Below are positions 53,778-63,418 of a DNA stretch of 64,000 nt, one piece after another. The translations under genes were made by a program, and so were the position numbers. Location of the stretch: NCBI RefSeq assembly GCF_014692875.1, contig NZ_CP061171.1:3348001-3412000 (forward strand), given 5' to 3'. Every line of letters starts with the position of its first letter. Within the stretch, counting starts at the first letter, position 1. The notes under the pieces are model-generated. The model was not told the origin of the DNA, ran no database searches, and saw only the letters and a program-made list of their open reading frames with translations. The stretch is from Pedobacter riviphilus. GTDB lineage: Bacteria; Bacteroidota; Bacteroidia; Sphingobacteriales; Sphingobacteriaceae.

Positions 53778-54821
53778 TTACTTACTATCTGATTTTAGAA
53801 AAGATAATAACACCTTTTCGTTGTGTTCTAAGCTAACTTTACCATTAAGCGAGTTATTATTGATCTTTTTCAGATATTTTTCAAGCTGATTGTTCTCGTA
53901 AGCTGTAAGCAAAAACGGGTAAACGTAAGCGCTTTTACATACTGCACGGGTATTACCTAGTTTTTTGGCTACACAATCTAAAACGGCAATAATTGTTTTT
54001 TTACTGTTTAAACCGGCATTTTCATTAAACCGGCACTGGGCAAACTGGCGCATGGCTTCGAGGGTACCACCCCAGGTCCTGAAATCTTTTGCAGTGAAAT
54101 CATCGCCCGTAATTTCTTTAATGTAGGCATTTATTTTACCAGAATCGATGCTTTTGTGTTCGTTGCCATTGGTGTAAAACTGAAAAAGCTCCTGCCCTGG
54201 AATATCCCGGCATTTTTTAACCAATTTGGCCAGTGTGCGGTCGTTCAGCTCTACTTTTTGCCGCACTCCTTTTTTACCCACAAAATCCATGGTAATTTTA
54301 CTGCCATTTATTTTTACATGCTTATCTCGCAGGGTGGTAAGGCCGAAAGAGCCATACAATTGCTTATAGCTTTCGTTGCCTACCCTAATCAATGTTTTCT
54401 GGAGCACATCTACCGAAATGGCCAATACCTTACGCTCGTCAAAATTTTTTCGGCGGAGGTCTTTCTGTAAGTTTTTCCGGGCTTTAGGTAGGGCTTTGCC
54501 AAATTCGAGGAGGCGGAAATATTTATCTTCAGAACGGCGGCTTGTCCACTTGGAGTGATATTTATATTGTTTCCTCCCAGCAGCATCAATGCCTGTAACC
54601 TGCAGGTATGCGTTAGGTTTATTGGCTATCCATACATTTTGCCATGCGGGTGGAATAACCAATGCTTTTATCCGGTCTAGGTGTTTCTCTGCTGTTATTT
54701 TGTTCCCATCTTTATCTTCATAATAAAATTTCCCTGGTTTTCCTTTACGGTAAATCCCAGGCATGCTATCAGTTACATACACCAATCCACTTGCCTGAAC
54801 AACATCTTTGCCTTGTACCAT
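53778..54821 (-). CDS. DNA topoisomerase IB
   Basis: The 347-residue protein has the bacterial TopIB layout: RIKALVIPPAWQNVWI, then YKYHSKWTSRRSEDKYFRL. The catalytic core carries VGNESYKQLYGSFGLTTLRDKHV, FTAKDFRTWGGTLEA and the terminal active-site region AVCKSAYVYPFLL. It relaxes supercoils by a 3'-phosphotyrosine intermediate. The Tyr neighbourhood reads AYVYP where SYIHP is usual. Confidence 0.9.
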   Translation of the reverse strand: MVQGKDVVQASGLVYVTDSMPGIYRKGKPGKFYYEDKDGNKITAEKHLDRIKALVIPPAWQNVWIANKPNAYLQVTGIDAAGRKQYKYHSKWTSRRSEDKYFRLLEFGKALPKARKNLQKDLRRKNFDERKVLAISVDVLQKTLIRVGNESYKQLYGSFGLTTLRDKHVKINGSKITMDFVGKKGVRQKVELNDRTLAKLVKKCRDIPGQELFQFYTNGNEHKSIDSGKINAYIKEITGDDFTAKDFRTWGGTLEAMRQFAQCRFNENAGLNSKKTIIAVLDCVAKKLGNTRAVCKSAYVYPFLLTAYENNQLEKYLKKINNNSLNGKVSLEHNEKVLLSFLKSDSK

Positions 54822-54913
54822 TTTTTGCCTATAAGTATGGGTTTATTTTTAGTTATTTTGCAGAACTTAAACGTGGGTAGCCACGTTATTTTTAGAAACA
54901 CAACACTTTCATT

Positions 54914-55822
54914 ATGAAAATAGTTTTTATGGGTACGCCCGATTTTGCGGTAGCCTCTTTAGATGCCTTAGTACAAGCCAATTTCGATGTAGTAGCAGTG
55001 GTTACTGCGCCAGACAAACCTGCAGGCCGTGGTCAAAAACTGAATGAAAGTGCAGTAAAAAAATATGCTGTAGAAAAAAATATTCCGGTGTTACAGCCAG
55101 AAAAGCTGAAAAACCCTGAATTTCTCGAAATCCTTGCCAGCTATAAAGCCGATTTACAAGTTGTAGTGGCTTTTAGAATGTTACCCGAAGTGGTATGGAA
55201 TATGCCGCCAAAGGGAACTATTAATCTCCATGGCTCGCTTTTACCGCAATACCGTGGTGCAGCCCCGATTAACCATGCCATTATTAATGGAGAGAAAGAA
55301 AGTGGTGTAACTACGTTTTTCCTTACACATGAAATTGATACCGGTAATATTATTCTGAGCGATAGTGTTGCCATTGCCGATAACGAAACCGCCGGCGAGC
55401 TGCACGATAAACTAATGGTTGTTGGTGCCAACCTGCTGGTAAAAACGCTTAAAGCGATTGAGGCTGGTGAGGTTAGCGAACAGCCTCAGCCACAAAGCGG
55501 CGATTTAAAACATGCGCCTAAAATTTTTAAAGATGATTGCAAAATCGATTGGAACAATCAGACGCAAACCATTTATAATTTAATCCGCGGACTGAGCCCG
55601 TACCCTACTGCCTTTACTTTTTTAAACGATAAAATACTAAAGATATTCAAGGCCGAAATAGAAGATAAAGAACCGGGCATTGTTGCAGGAGGTTTTTTAA
55701 CAGATGGCAAAACCTATTTGAAATTTGCCGCTAAAGATGGCTTTATTAAACTGTTAGATATTCAGTACGAAGGAAAAAAACGGATGCTGATTGAAGACTT
55801 TTTAAGGGGAATGCGGTTATAG
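54914..55822 (+). CDS. fmt: Methionyl-tRNA formyltransferase
   Basis: The 302-residue protein has the formyl-transfer core INLHGSLLPQYRGAAPINHAI and THEIDTGNI, an N-terminal Rossmann start KIVFMGTPDFAVASL, and the C-terminal tRNA-binding domain. It formylates initiator Met-tRNA. It starts after a promoter-like AT-rich 92-bp gap from the divergent topoisomerase gene. Confidence 0.97.
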   Translation: MKIVFMGTPDFAVASLDALVQANFDVVAVVTAPDKPAGRGQKLNESAVKKYAVEKNIPVLQPEKLKNPEFLEILASYKADLQVVVAFRMLPEVVWNMPPKGTINLHGSLLPQYRGAAPINHAIINGEKESGVTTFFLTHEIDTGNIILSDSVAIADNETAGELHDKLMVVGANLLVKTLKAIEAGEVSEQPQPQSGDLKHAPKIFKDDCKIDWNNQTQTIYNLIRGLSPYPTAFTFLNDKILKIFKAEIEDKEPGIVAGGFLTDGKTYLKFAAKDGFIKLLDIQYEGKKRMLIEDFLRGMRL

Positions 55823-56292
55823 TAATTAATACAGATCCCTCCATTCTGTTGCACACCAGTCGGGATGACGATCGACTTGAGTTATTCTTTTTTTGGAAAG
55901 CAGTTGTAGTCACTTTTAGATACGCACAGCCCCGCTCCCGCTTCTGGCAATTTGACCCCGATGTAAAATCGGGTTTAGGTGGCTACAAAAGTGCTTCTGT
56001 TTAGGGTTAAATAAACCCGACCGACAGCGTTATCCCGATTAAGTATAGTTTATCTTATGAAGTAAATTTTATCGGGATTAAGCCAAGGGCGGGACTATCG
56101 GAACCGAAGCACCACAGATATTGCTTTCCAAAAAAAGAAATGAGTTAAGTTTGAAGTTTTCTAATCTGCTAACATTTACTCCAAAAGTACGTCACCCTGA
56201 ATTTAGTTCAGGGTCTTATAGCATGAAAGATGCTGAACTCAATTCAAAGACGACCGATATGTAATCGCTTGCCCACAGACCATGGAATAGCA
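55823..56292. repeat. Gene-free region with dispersed repeat and palindrome
   Basis: A complete dispersed repeat unit lies at 55888-56136. It ends in perfect 15-bp inverted ends TTTTTTTGGAAAGCA and TGCTTTCCAAAAAAA. A further CCCTGAATTTAGTTCAGGG palindrome occurs near 56194. No gene seen. Confidence 0.8.
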
Positions 56293-57132
56293 TTATAAAT
56301 TATTCAATTTCTCGATCAAAAATTTAGACACCTCGTTAAAATAACGTTTACGGCCGTAGCCCATCACCCATTGTATGCCCTGAGTGGCATTGGTGATAAA
56401 AACCTCTTCGGCTTCTTTTAATATTTCAGGGTTAATTTGTGCCTCGATTAAAGGCATATCGTTCATTTTGCACAACTGCATAATGGTTGTACGCATTACA
56501 CCACTTATGCAACCTTCTGCAAGTGAAGGGGTATAAATCTGTTTATTGTACACTACAAAAACATTTGCGCTAATGCTTTCGCAAAGAAAGCCATATTGGT
56601 TCAGAATCATCGCCTCATCTAAACGGTTCTGGCTTTTAAAAAGGCCGGCCATTACATAAAGCAAGGCGTTGGAGGTTTTAAAATTCGAGAGTTTATTAAC
56701 CGGCTTAGTCATTTCGTCAAAAACATCAATGATCAAACCTTTGCTATTTAATTCATATGTAGATGCTTTTAAGGGAATGCCTTCTAAAACATAACCTGCT
56801 TTATTTGTTTCAGGCGTGTAAACACCTGCTCCGCCCCTGTAAACAGAAAGGCGGAAACGGACATTACCGTTCCATTTGTTGCGTTTTGCTAAATCGGCGG
56901 TTTTTTGACGCAGAAAATAATCATCCATTAAAGCATGTCCGTCGATTTTTAACGCTTTCATACCCGCGGTTAATCTATCTGCATGTAAGTCTGCAAATTG
57001 CAGCTTATTATTGATCATCCGCATACTTTCGAACAATCCATCGCCAAATTTGAAACTTCTATTCGAAGCGGTTAAAATTGGGGCATCTACCGCCAGAAAT
57101 TCATCATTAAATAAAAGGTACTCCTGAAGCAT
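56293..57132 (-). CDS. Class IV aminotransferase (ADC lyase/branched-chain type)
   Basis: The 279-residue PLP enzyme has the Lys site KLSNFKTSNALLYV (Lys152), the opening RSFKFGDGLFESMRM, and LCESISANVFVV, with the PLP-binding turn EGCISGVMRTTI. It resembles aminodeoxychorismate lyase (PabC) more than BCAT in length, but the two cannot be separated with certainty here. The start lies 3 bp past the rluD stop, so it is cotranscribed. Confidence 0.85.
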   Translation of the reverse strand: MLQEYLLFNDEFLAVDAPILTASNRSFKFGDGLFESMRMINNKLQFADLHADRLTAGMKALKIDGHALMDDYFLRQKTADLAKRNKWNGNVRFRLSVYRGGAGVYTPETNKAGYVLEGIPLKASTYELNSKGLIIDVFDEMTKPVNKLSNFKTSNALLYVMAGLFKSQNRLDEAMILNQYGFLCESISANVFVVYNKQIYTPSLAEGCISGVMRTTIMQLCKMNDMPLIEAQINPEILKEAEEVFITNATQGIQWVMGYGRKRYFNEVSKFLIEKLNNL

Positions 57133-57135
57133 ATT

Positions 57136-58164
57136 TTATGATGTAGCGATATAATTTTCCCATTTGGTTAAGCCAGCTTTAAAATCGGGTGGCAATGGCG
57201 ATTCAAAATACATATACGCTTTAGTCGTGGGATGGATAAAACCCAAACTTTGTGCGTGTAAAGCCTGACGGGGCAACAATTCGAAACAATTATCTACAAA
57301 CTGTTTGTACTTATTAAACGTAGTTCCTTTTAAAATCTTGTCGCCACCATACATTGCATCATTAAAAAGTGGGTGACCAATATGCTGCATGTGCGCCCTG
57401 ATCTGGTGCGTACGACCGGTTTCGAGCTCACAACTGATCAAGGTAACATAACCCAAACGCTTTAATACTTTATAATGTGTTACCGACCATTTCCCTTTTT
57501 CTTCATCATCGTAAATATCCATTACACGGCGGTCTTTGGCACTCCTTCCGATGTAACCAGTTACTGTTCCATCGTTTTCGATATCGCCCCAAACCAGTGC
57601 AATATATTTACGGGTAATGCTGTGGTCGAAAAACTGACGGGCCAGGTGAGTAATCGATTTTTCATTTTTACTGATCAGTAATAAACCAGAAGTATCCTTA
57701 TCAATACGGTGCACTAACCCTGGTCGGCCATCATTGCCTGGCAGCTGAGGGAGTTGTTCAAAGTGGAATGCCAAAGCATTAACCAAAGTTCCGGTATAGT
57801 TATTGAAACCAGGATGTACAACCATCCCGGCAGCTTTATTTACGACCAAAAGATCGCTATCCTCGTAAATAATATCAAGCGGTAAATCTTCAGGATAAAC
57901 CTCGGTGTCGCGTGGCGGATGAGGTAAAACGATAGATATTTCATCATAAGGTTTAACCTTATAACTCGCTTTGATCTGTTTCTGATTAACCAGCACATTC
58001 CCTGCATCAATTGCATTTTGAATACGGTTTCGCGAGGCATTTTCTACGCGCACCATCAAAAACTTATCGATACGCAGCAAAGACTGCCCCTTATCGACAA
58101 TTATTTTTAAATGTTCATATAATTCCTGCTCTTCTGATTCTTGCAATTCGACCACATTTTCCAT
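57136..58164 (-). CDS. rluD: 23S rRNA pseudouridine synthase RluD-like
   Basis: I chose MENVVELQESEEQ (58164); an ATG nine codons upstream would add MRLKVYFCP, an unlikely extension. The 342-residue protein has an S4 RNA-binding domain (about 28-80) and the catalytic Asp155 in GLVHRIDKDTSGLLL. A second signature, ETGRTHQIRAHMQHIGHPLF, closes the core. It modifies uridines in helix 69 of 23S rRNA in family members. Confidence 0.92.
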   Translation of the reverse strand: MENVVELQESEEQELYEHLKIIVDKGQSLLRIDKFLMVRVENASRNRIQNAIDAGNVLVNQKQIKASYKVKPYDEISIVLPHPPRDTEVYPEDLPLDIIYEDSDLLVVNKAAGMVVHPGFNNYTGTLVNALAFHFEQLPQLPGNDGRPGLVHRIDKDTSGLLLISKNEKSITHLARQFFDHSITRKYIALVWGDIENDGTVTGYIGRSAKDRRVMDIYDDEEKGKWSVTHYKVLKRLGYVTLISCELETGRTHQIRAHMQHIGHPLFNDAMYGGDKILKGTTFNKYKQFVDNCFELLPRQALHAQSLGFIHPTTKAYMYFESPLPPDFKAGLTKWENYIATS

Positions 58165-58266
58165 GGGACAAAAATAAACTTTTAACCTCAAGAATTTTTT
58201 AATGATTACAGTTTTCGGAAAAACAACCCTATCTTTAGTACAATCAAATCATCCTAAATCATTTAT

Positions 58267-59295
58267 ATGAAAAAATGTTACGCTTTAAAGGCCTTATGTG
58301 CCTTATTTTTATTGGTAATGGCTCAAAAAGCAAGTGCTCAACAAGATGTTGGAGACTTATTTGTGGGCGGACCAGCAGATGCAACCAAACTGGTTAATGC
58401 CTATTTTGATCCTTTATACAAAGGCTTGGGCTTGGGTTTAACCGATGGATGGTCGAACACTGCCAAATCGAAAGGTTTTTTAAAGTTCGATGTCCGTATT
58501 TCCGCTTCAGCAGCCTTTGTTCCGCAATCGGCCAGAAGTTACGATGTAAATACATTGGGTTTAAGCAATATTAAACCTGCCCCAGGAGCATCATCTATAG
58601 GTCCTACTGCCTTTGGCGATGACCATGAAGGGGGTAAAATGCAGATTTATACCAGCAGTGGAATTCCGACCAATAAATTCTTTAACCTGCCACAGGGTGT
58701 AGGTTTCCATGTAGTACCTTCTTCACAAATCCAGGCTACTTTGGGCTTACCCAAAAACATTGATGTTACCTTAAGGGCGATGCCAAAGATTAAATTAGGT
58801 AGCGATTTAGGAAGCTTATCGATGATCGGCTTCGGTGCAAAAGTTGAACTTTTACCTCTTTTTATGGGTTCGACCACAGAGAAATTAATACCCGTAGATA
58901 TCGCAATCGCAGGAGGCTTTACCCAGTACAAATATAATTTGCCTTTGAATATCAATAATACGGCAAATTCGGATCAGCGTATTGATGCCAAATTCAATGG
59001 GGTAAATTTTGATGCCATCATTTCTAAGAAAATCATGTTTTTCACTCCTTTTGCCAGCATCGGTTACCAAACCTCTAACACCAATTTAAAAGCACTTGGT
59101 ACTTATAAATTCGAAGATGGCGCAAACAATGCAACTTATGTTGATCCAATCTCGGTGAAACAAACCGATATTGATGGTGTAAGGGGAAGTTTAGGCTTTC
59201 AGTTGAAGTTTGGTTTCTTTAAATTTTATGGTTCGTATACCCAGGCAAAATACAGCATGGTTAATGCCGGTTTTGGCTTTGGTATCGGTAAATAA
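58267..59295 (+). CDS. DUF6588-like outer-membrane barrel protein
   Basis: The 342-residue protein has a signal peptide (to KASA-QQ) and a mature part with alternating hydrophobic strands, ending NAGFGFGIGK, as outer-membrane proteins do. Early ANYFDPLYKGLG-like segment (NAYFDPLYKGLGLGLTDGW) matches DUF6588, a Bacteroidota family of unknown function. Monocistronic with a terminator directly after. Confidence 0.75.
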   Translation: MKKCYALKALCALFLLVMAQKASAQQDVGDLFVGGPADATKLVNAYFDPLYKGLGLGLTDGWSNTAKSKGFLKFDVRISASAAFVPQSARSYDVNTLGLSNIKPAPGASSIGPTAFGDDHEGGKMQIYTSSGIPTNKFFNLPQGVGFHVVPSSQIQATLGLPKNIDVTLRAMPKIKLGSDLGSLSMIGFGAKVELLPLFMGSTTEKLIPVDIAIAGGFTQYKYNLPLNINNTANSDQRIDAKFNGVNFDAIISKKIMFFTPFASIGYQTSNTNLKALGTYKFEDGANNATYVDPISVKQTDIDGVRGSLGFQLKFGFFKFYGSYTQAKYSMVNAGFGFGIGK

Positions 59296-59320
59296 TTAAT
59301 TTTCGAATATAATAATGCTT

Positions 59321-59351
59321 AAAACACCTGAAATACTCAGGTGTTTTTTAT
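59321..59351 (+). terminator. Terminator of DUF6588-like gene
   Basis: An 11-bp stem (AAAACACCTGA / TCAGGTGTTTT) with a 5-nt loop and a T-run. The ATG at 59315 of the next frame precedes this hairpin, which argues against its use. Confidence 0.9.
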
Positions 59352-59359
59352 TTTTACAC

Positions 59360-60229
59360 GTGTTCGAAGAAATATATAGCCCGGTACAAAAAATAACATT
59401 TGCACCTTTTAATAACCTGTTTGTTAAGCGGGATGATCTTATTGATCCTTATATTTCTGGGAATAAATGGCGTAAGCTTAAATATATTTTAGCGAAGGCC
59501 AAAGCAGATCACAAAACGCATCTGGTTACTTTTGGGGGTGCTTACTCCAATCACCTTGTGGCTACAGCCGCTGCAGCATCAAGATCAGGCTTAACCGCAA
59601 CAGCTTTTGTACGTGGAGAAGAAGTAAAAAATGAGATGTTATTGCTAAGCAGTTTATTTGGGATGAAACTCATTTTTACTAACCGAGAAAGTTACCGGGA
59701 TAAACAACAATTATTTGAGCAACATTTTGCCAATGATACCCTGGCTTATTTTGTTGATGAAGGTGGAGCTTCAGAGGAGGCGACAATTGGCTGTGCAGAA
59801 ATTATTGGCGAGTTAACCGAAACTTACGATCATATTTTCTGTGCCGCCGGAACCGGTACAACTGCAGCAGGATTGTTAAAAGGAATTCGGCAACAGGGAT
59901 TAAATACCCAGCTGCACATTATTCCTGTGTTAAAAGGCGGCTCGTTTATTAAAGATGAAATAGAGAAATACACTCCATTTTCCGATCAGTTGAAACTTCA
60001 TCTCGATTATCATTTCGGCGGTTATGCCAAAACTACCCCCGAACTGATCGGTTTTATTAAAACCTTTACAGCACAAACCGGACTGCTTTTAGATCCTGTT
60101 TATACTGCAAAAATGTTTTATGCCATTATCGATTTACAGAAACAAGGAGTTATCAATAAGGATGAAAAGGTCCTCGCCATTCATACGGGAGGATTAATGG
60201 GGCTTTTGGGGATGAAAGATAAATTTTAA
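59360..60229 (+). CDS. D-cysteine desulfhydrase/ACC deaminase-like PLP enzyme
   Basis: I place the start at GTG 59360 (VFEEIYSPVQ), because the ATG at 59315 would put the first 15 codons through a terminator hairpin. The 289-residue enzyme has the PLP-Lys36 in YISGNKWRKLKYIL, VTFGGAYSNHLVATAAAA, and the Gly-rich AAGTGTTAAGLLKG. Family members degrade D-cysteine or ACC to pyruvate/ketobutyrate and ammonia; which one cannot be decided here. Confidence 0.85.
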   Translation: MFEEIYSPVQKITFAPFNNLFVKRDDLIDPYISGNKWRKLKYILAKAKADHKTHLVTFGGAYSNHLVATAAAASRSGLTATAFVRGEEVKNEMLLLSSLFGMKLIFTNRESYRDKQQLFEQHFANDTLAYFVDEGGASEEATIGCAEIIGELTETYDHIFCAAGTGTTAAGLLKGIRQQGLNTQLHIIPVLKGGSFIKDEIEKYTPFSDQLKLHLDYHFGGYAKTTPELIGFIKTFTAQTGLLLDPVYTAKMFYAIIDLQKQGVINKDEKVLAIHTGGLMGLLGMKDKF

Positions 60230-60474
60230 ATAAAAAGGGGGCATTTCTGCTCCCTTTAAATTATTTAACCTTTAATAATTGCTGAATTCATATAAATATA
60301 TAAGACTACCCTGTAAGTTGAGATAAAAATCGACCAGTACCTCAAAAAAATAGATGTTTGGGACTAAATCCATGGATCCATTTTAAAAAGACCAATTGCT
60401 TCAAAACTTAAAATTTTCTAACTAAATTCATCGCTGATCTTCACCTATGGATTAACTATGATTTTTAACACGGC

Positions 60475-61332
60475 ATGAGCAAAAAAAACTTTAAAAAATT
60501 AACTACATCACTTTTATTCATCCTGATTATTAATTTTTCGTTTACCCCTGCAAAAGAAATTAAATGGACGGCCATAGGCGATTCCATTACCTACCTTAAC
60601 AATCATTTAAATGAAACGGATAACCGCGTAAAAAAAGGCTATCTCGACCGGGTTAAAGACCGTTTGCCGAACATCAGCTATATTAACCAGGGCCATAATG
60701 GCTGGACAACAGTTGGCATTGCAAAAGAAATCAACAAGCTAGGTATTGTTCAATCAGACTTATATTCGGTTTTTCTGGGCACAAACGATTGGTGGAACGG
60801 AATCCCAGTAGGTTCATTAAACGATTATATTAACAATACCGGAACCGGCACTACCTGTGGTGCTTACCGCATCATTATCGACAAAATCAGGAGTTTAAAT
60901 CCAAGTGCTAAAATCGTATTGATTACACCTATACAGCGCAACGATTTTGTATATATAGCCGATGCCAACAACAATGCATTTGGATCTTATAAGGCAAAAA
61001 ACGGGCAAACTTTAGAAATGTTTGCCAATGCCATCATCGAAATAGCAAAACATGAAAATTTCCCTGTAGTTGACTTGTATCATAACCGAAAACTCAAACT
61101 TGAAAAAGCAGTTAAATTTAAAAGGCTGAAAAATCCCTTAACAGGAGCATATAAGAACTATAAATATCCCGAATCTGCTTCCATTCCCTTTAATCCCAAA
61201 AAAGATGATTATCCTTATCCGTTAGATGCAGCGAAAATGACTTATGATGGTTTGCATCCTTCTGATCAGGGCAATAAGGTAATTGCAGAAAACCTGGTGA
61301 CGCTTTTTAAGAAAAATTATCATGTTTTGTAA
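60475..61332 (+). CDS. Secreted SGNH/GDSL hydrolase
   Basis: The 285-residue protein has a signal peptide (to about NFSFTPA) and the four SGNH blocks: GDSITYL (Ser37), NQGHNGWT, FLGTNDWW and YDGLHPSDQGN (catalytic Asp/His). It is a serine esterase, often acting on acetylated glycans. The ATG at 60475 overlaps no other gene and the 245-bp upstream space shows no gene. Confidence 0.9.
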   Translation: MSKKNFKKLTTSLLFILIINFSFTPAKEIKWTAIGDSITYLNNHLNETDNRVKKGYLDRVKDRLPNISYINQGHNGWTTVGIAKEINKLGIVQSDLYSVFLGTNDWWNGIPVGSLNDYINNTGTGTTCGAYRIIIDKIRSLNPSAKIVLITPIQRNDFVYIADANNNAFGSYKAKNGQTLEMFANAIIEIAKHENFPVVDLYHNRKLKLEKAVKFKRLKNPLTGAYKNYKYPESASIPFNPKKDDYPYPLDAAKMTYDGLHPSDQGNKVIAENLVTLFKKNYHVL

Positions 61333-61386
61333 ATGCCTGACAATATGTTGTAACCTGATCAATAGCACTGAACATGAATAAAAAAA

Positions 61387-61408
61387 GGTTCCTCATCGCT
61401 GAGGAACC
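61387..61408 (-). terminator. Terminator downstream of acetyltransferase gene
   Basis: A 9-bp stem (GGTTCCTCA / TGAGGAACC) with a 4-nt loop. On the minus strand it is followed by a T-run, so it should end transcription from 61932. It is about 220 bp past that gene's stop, and the space between carries no gene. Confidence 0.65.
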
Positions 61409-61626
61409 CCAATAAGATCTCTAAATCGTCCCGTTGATTTGATTCTTACTATAAAAGTATGGCTACTTTCTTTTCAATGAAATAAAAATAGAGCAAGGCC
61501 ACTAAATAATAGATGAAGATGCACTATCTATACACATTGAATAATAAATTGTCTAAAACAAGCCGTTTAGTTGTTTTTATAACCTCCGCTCATTAAAAAC
61601 CTGAAATTCGGCAATTGCTGTTGAAC

Positions 61627-61932
61627 CTAATCATTTTCGCGCACTTTGTTCCAGATATCTTTGTAAAGTTCTTCATGCCGTTTAAATTGCAAATGCACAT
61701 AAGGGCAGAGTGGAATTACCTTCAGGTTATTTGTCCGTACATAATTTACCATTGCATCTAGCAATAGTTTTGCGTAACCTTTGCCTTCTTTCTCGGGATC
61801 AATTTCGGTATGATAAACCGTTAAATTTTCTCCCTGAATATCAAAAACCATTTCTCCGTATTTTTCGCCTTCATCATAAAGTTCAAATGCGCTAGGTTCT
61901 TCTTTTTGGATATTCAATTTAACTTCTGCCAT
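61627..61932 (-). CDS. Small GNAT-type acetyltransferase
   Basis: The 101-residue protein is a minimal GNAT fold of the YjdJ/NAT_SF kind, with the acetyl-CoA loop TEIDPEKEGKGYAKLLLDAM and the beta-bulge strand LKVIPLCPYV. The substrate is unknown. Confidence 0.85.
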   Translation of the reverse strand: MAEVKLNIQKEEPSAFELYDEGEKYGEMVFDIQGENLTVYHTEIDPEKEGKGYAKLLLDAMVNYVRTNNLKVIPLCPYVHLQFKRHEELYKDIWNKVREND

Positions 61933-62058
61933 AATACTAACTCGATATAATTTTAAAATATATTAATCAACTGATCGCAGCATTAACATCTGCCAAATCC
62001 ATTAAAGGTAACCAATATCTGCTGATTTATGCATACCTATACTCATACTTTAACGGTT

Positions 62059-62424
62059 TTATGATCTATTATTCTTTAGCATTTTATTCTTCCTGCCCCA
62101 GGCACTTAATTGGCAAAAAATGGGAAGAAACTCTAGTGCAATCGGGGTTAGTTCATATTCTACCCTTGGAGGAACCTCCGCATAAACAGTTCTTTTAACT
62201 AGTTCATCCTGCTCTAATGCCCGCAACTGTAAGGTTAACATCCGTTCTGATATATATGGAAATTCTTTTTTCAGCTCGCTAAACCTCATTTTTCGATTTC
62301 CAAGTTTATCCAGTATTACAATTTTCCATCTCCCTCCTATTTTGTTGGCCGCATAAGTCAGATCGCAATCCGTTATAAATTTTTCGTTGAAGGTATAGGT
62401 AGAATTTTCTTTTCGTGCCGTCAT
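62059..62424 (-). CDS. HxlR-family transcriptional regulator
   Basis: The 121-residue winged-helix protein has the family Cys20 in FITDCDLTYAANKIGGRWK and SELKKEFPYISERMLTLQLRALEQDELV as recognition part. HxlR proteins often sense electrophiles or disulphide stress through that Cys and control a divergent oxidoreductase gene. Here an SDR gene starts 99 bp away on the other strand, which fits that pattern. Confidence 0.9.
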   Translation of the reverse strand: MTARKENSTYTFNEKFITDCDLTYAANKIGGRWKIVILDKLGNRKMRFSELKKEFPYISERMLTLQLRALEQDELVKRTVYAEVPPRVEYELTPIALEFLPIFCQLSAWGRKNKMLKNNRS

Positions 62425-62523
62425 TACTTACAAATTTGTTTGTACCACACAAATGGTAGTGCATGCTATATAAAATACATGGTACGGGTTATTATTGCAA
62501 GATCAATTTAATCACAAGAAAAT

Positions 62524-63276
62524 ATGGACTTATATTTAACCGGAAAAACGGCATTGGTAACCGGGGCCTCTAAAGGAATCGGTAGAGCAATAGCAAAAGA
62601 ACTGGCAAAAGAAGGTGTAAAAGTTTTTATAACAGGCCGCAACCAAAAATCATTAGATAGCCTTTTCAACGAGATCGTTGCCGAAGGTAGCCCTGCTCCT
62701 ATTGTTTTTGCTTATGACTTGCTAGCGCCTAACGCCCCTCACAAAATTGCTTCTTCGGCTTTATCTTCGCTTGGGCATGTCGACATCCTCATTAACAATG
62801 CGGGGCAAAGTCAGCCTGTAGATGCTACAGGGCCAGAAGAACCCTGGACAAAGTCGATGGCTTTAGATTTTGAGCGCCCCAGACTACTCACGCAAGAGTT
62901 GTTACCGCATTTTATAAGCCGGAGGCAGGGTACGATACTCAATTTGACCAGTACTTATGAATTACGATCGTTGAATGTTTCTGCTGTTGCAAAGGCCGCT
63001 GTGGTAATGTGGTCTAAACAACTTGCTGGCGAGCTAGGTAAATATAGAATTAGGGTGAACTGTTTGCAACCTGGACTGATCGATACCGAAAACATCCGGC
63101 CCTATTTTCCTGGTGATGAGCGTCGGAAATATGCAGAACGCGAAATACCTTTGCAAGATTTTGGTGAAGTGCAGGACATGGCAAACATGGCTGCCTTCCT
63201 CGTTTCGCCACGTGCCAAATATGTAACAGGAACTGTTTCTGTTGTTGATGGCGGAGGAAGACGTTCGGCATTCTGA
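62524..63276 (+). CDS. SDR-family protein lacking the catalytic tyrosine
   Basis: The 250-residue protein has a Rossmann cofactor site TGASKGIG (13-20), NNAG (91-94), and Ser143 in LNLTSTYEL. The expected Tyr of the YxxxK motif is Ser153 (SAVAK, Lys157 present). The end (YVTGTVSVVDGG) is normal. Without the Tyr, classical dehydrogenase chemistry should be impaired. It may be a cofactor-binding sensor, a different chemistry, or use Tyr145. Divergent from the HxlR regulator, so probably its target. Confidence 0.88.
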   Translation: MDLYLTGKTALVTGASKGIGRAIAKELAKEGVKVFITGRNQKSLDSLFNEIVAEGSPAPIVFAYDLLAPNAPHKIASSALSSLGHVDILINNAGQSQPVDATGPEEPWTKSMALDFERPRLLTQELLPHFISRRQGTILNLTSTYELRSLNVSAVAKAAVVMWSKQLAGELGKYRIRVNCLQPGLIDTENIRPYFPGDERRKYAEREIPLQDFGEVQDMANMAAFLVSPRAKYVTGTVSVVDGGGRRSAF

Positions 63277-63418
63277 TATTAAAAAAGGCAGAAAAAAATT
63301 AATTGATCACCGTATCGAAATATGAATGGAAGAGATTAAGGATTATCTGATCCACAGTCAGCTTTTTTCAAATTAGTCAAAACTATATGCCATAAGTGGC
63401 GTTGAAATAATAGGACTT

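Noticed and set aside
59315..59359. Upstream ATG for the D-cysteine desulfhydrase-like gene
   Set aside because: The first 15 codons coincide with a strong terminator hairpin. GTG 59360 gives the family-like N-terminus.
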